DNA of 64,000 nucleotides from Corynebacterium bouchesdurhonense (GTDB taxonomy: Bacteria; Actinomycetota; Actinomycetes; Mycobacteriales; Mycobacteriaceae). Under the pieces are notes generated by a model. It was not told the origin of the DNA, made no database searches, and saw nothing but the letters and a program-made list of their open reading frames with translations. Shown piece by piece: positions 63,440-64,000 of the stretch (the stretch's first letter is position 1; the number at the start of each line of letters is the position of its first letter). The position numbers and the translations under genes were made by a program. Location of the stretch: the NCBI RefSeq assembly GCF_900078305.2, contig NZ_LT546025.1, positions 62,001 to 126,000 of the forward strand, given 5' to 3'.

Positions 63440-64000
63440 ATGAGTTTCCCGCAGGCGTCGAAAAGCAACTATGCCCTCATCACGGGGGCGAGCCAGGGCA
63501 TCGGCGAGGCGATGGCCCGCAAACTCGCGGCAGCCGGCTACAACCTGATCCTCGTGGCGCGGCGCGAAGAAGTGCTCACCCGCATCGCGGACGAGCTCGC
63601 CAGCACGCACGGAGTTCACGTGGAGGTGTTCGCCGCCGACCTGTCCAACGCGCGCGACGTGGACGCGCTGCTTGCGCACATCGCCCGGCGCGAGATCTCC
63701 ATCTGCGTCAACTCCGCCGGCATTGCCTCCTTCGGCCCGTTCATGGAGCAGGACTGGGGGTACGAGACGAACCAGTTCAACCTGAACGCCACTGCGGTGT
63801 TCCGCATCACCAAGGCCGTGCTGGACCAGATGGTGCCGCGCGGCAGCGGCGCGCTGTGCAACGTCGGCTCCGCCGCCGGCAACTCCCCCATCCCCAACAA
63901 CGCCACCTACGTGTTTACCAAGGCCGGCGTGAACACCTTCACCGAGTCTTTGCACTACGAGCTGAAACCCACCGGCGTGCACTGCACGCTGCTCGCGCCG
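63440..64000 (+). CDS. Short-chain dehydrogenase, C-terminus outside window
   Basis: The first 187 residues of an SDR enzyme, cut by the window edge. MSFPQASKSNYALITGASQGIGEAMA contains the dinucleotide-binding GxxxGxG, NSAGIASFG the structural Asn, and SAAGNSPIPNNATYVFTK the catalytic Ser, Tyr and Lys. The N-terminal ASKSN is encoded by a GTCGAAAAGC copy of the dispersed motif. AAGGGG precedes the ATG. Substrate unknown. Confidence 0.9.
   Translation, partial: MSFPQASKSNYALITGASQGIGEAMARKLAAAGYNLILVARREEVLTRIADELASTHGVHVEVFAADLSNARDVDALLAHIARREISICVNSAGIASFGPFMEQDWGYETNQFNLNATAVFRITKAVLDQMVPRGSGALCNVGSAAGNSPIPNNATYVFTKAGVNTFTESLHYELKPTGVHCTLLAP

Overview
The window is chromosomal DNA from a high-G+C actinobacterium, almost certainly a Corynebacterium. 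The evidence is gene content and order: lepA-rpsT-holA-comEC-comEA; nadD-proA-(2-hydroxyacid dehydrogenase)-proB-obg-rpmA-rplU-rne-ndk; folC-valS-mdh; clpX; clpP2-clpP1-tig; and pepN/glbO/ettA. Mycothiol-type enzymes (an arsenate reductase and an Rv2466c-like thioredoxin-fold protein) and leaderless promoter geometries agree with this. The species cannot be fixed from sequence alone. Almost all of the window is coding, and no gap without a gene exceeds about 300 bases. I see no rRNA, CRISPR array, insertion sequence or prophage.

Layout. 1-10.7 kb: translation factor lepA (cut by the window edge), a PemK/MazF-like gene, rpsT, holA, the late competence genes comEC-comEA, a secreted cutinase, and a chain running from nadD through rsfS and a phosphatase to a DegV protein, then proA. 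10.8-14.3 kb: two accessory insertions in the proline locus, a leaderless vapBC module and an arsenic cassette (arsC, acr3, divergent arsR), lying either side of the conserved 2-hydroxyacid dehydrogenase. 14.3-22.3 kb: proB, obg, a beta-helix protein, rpmA-rplU, rne, ndk. 22.3-31 kb: an acyl-CoA ligase placed inside the folC-valS neighbourhood, an ATP-grasp enzyme with a tandem-repeat start, folC, valS, mdh. 31-38 kb: a TetR regulator, clpX, a hydrolase, a lipoprotein, clpP2-clpP1 with ClgR-like and sigma-H-like sites, tig, tRNA-Pro and tRNA-Gly. 38-42 kb: a membrane protein, then etfB-etfA coupled to a multi-histidine membrane cytochrome b-like protein with three copies of a PGGEPWPP repeat. 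42-50 kb: a divergent cluster of glycosyltransferases plus a WcbI-like protein that resembles a surface-glycan locus. 50-64 kb: rpiB, pepN, metB, a mechanosensitive channel, glbO, a thioesterase, ettA, ssb, a CopD/CtaG fusion, tRNA-Arg(TCT), two small acidic proteins, a self-regulated membrane-protein/regulator pair, and a short-chain dehydrogenase cut by the window edge.

The most unusual signal cuts across all regions. A short sequence, GTCGACAAGC (more loosely GTCGNNAAGC, usually within GCGTCGACAAGCA), recurs on both strands, in genes and between them, far more often than base composition predicts. In at least seven places it lies in the loop of a short perfect hairpin whose arms differ between copies but stay complementary. 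Four of these hairpins (in rne, etfB, the cytochrome-like gene and pepN) are translated in the same frame, giving GSVDK or GSVVK followed by AP. This looks like a dispersed mini-hairpin family or a genome-wide recognition word; the comEA/comEC genes in the same window make a DNA-uptake-type role worth testing. A second pattern is inverted pairs of DnaA-box-like TTATCCACA sites in the gaps upstream of comEA and ssb.
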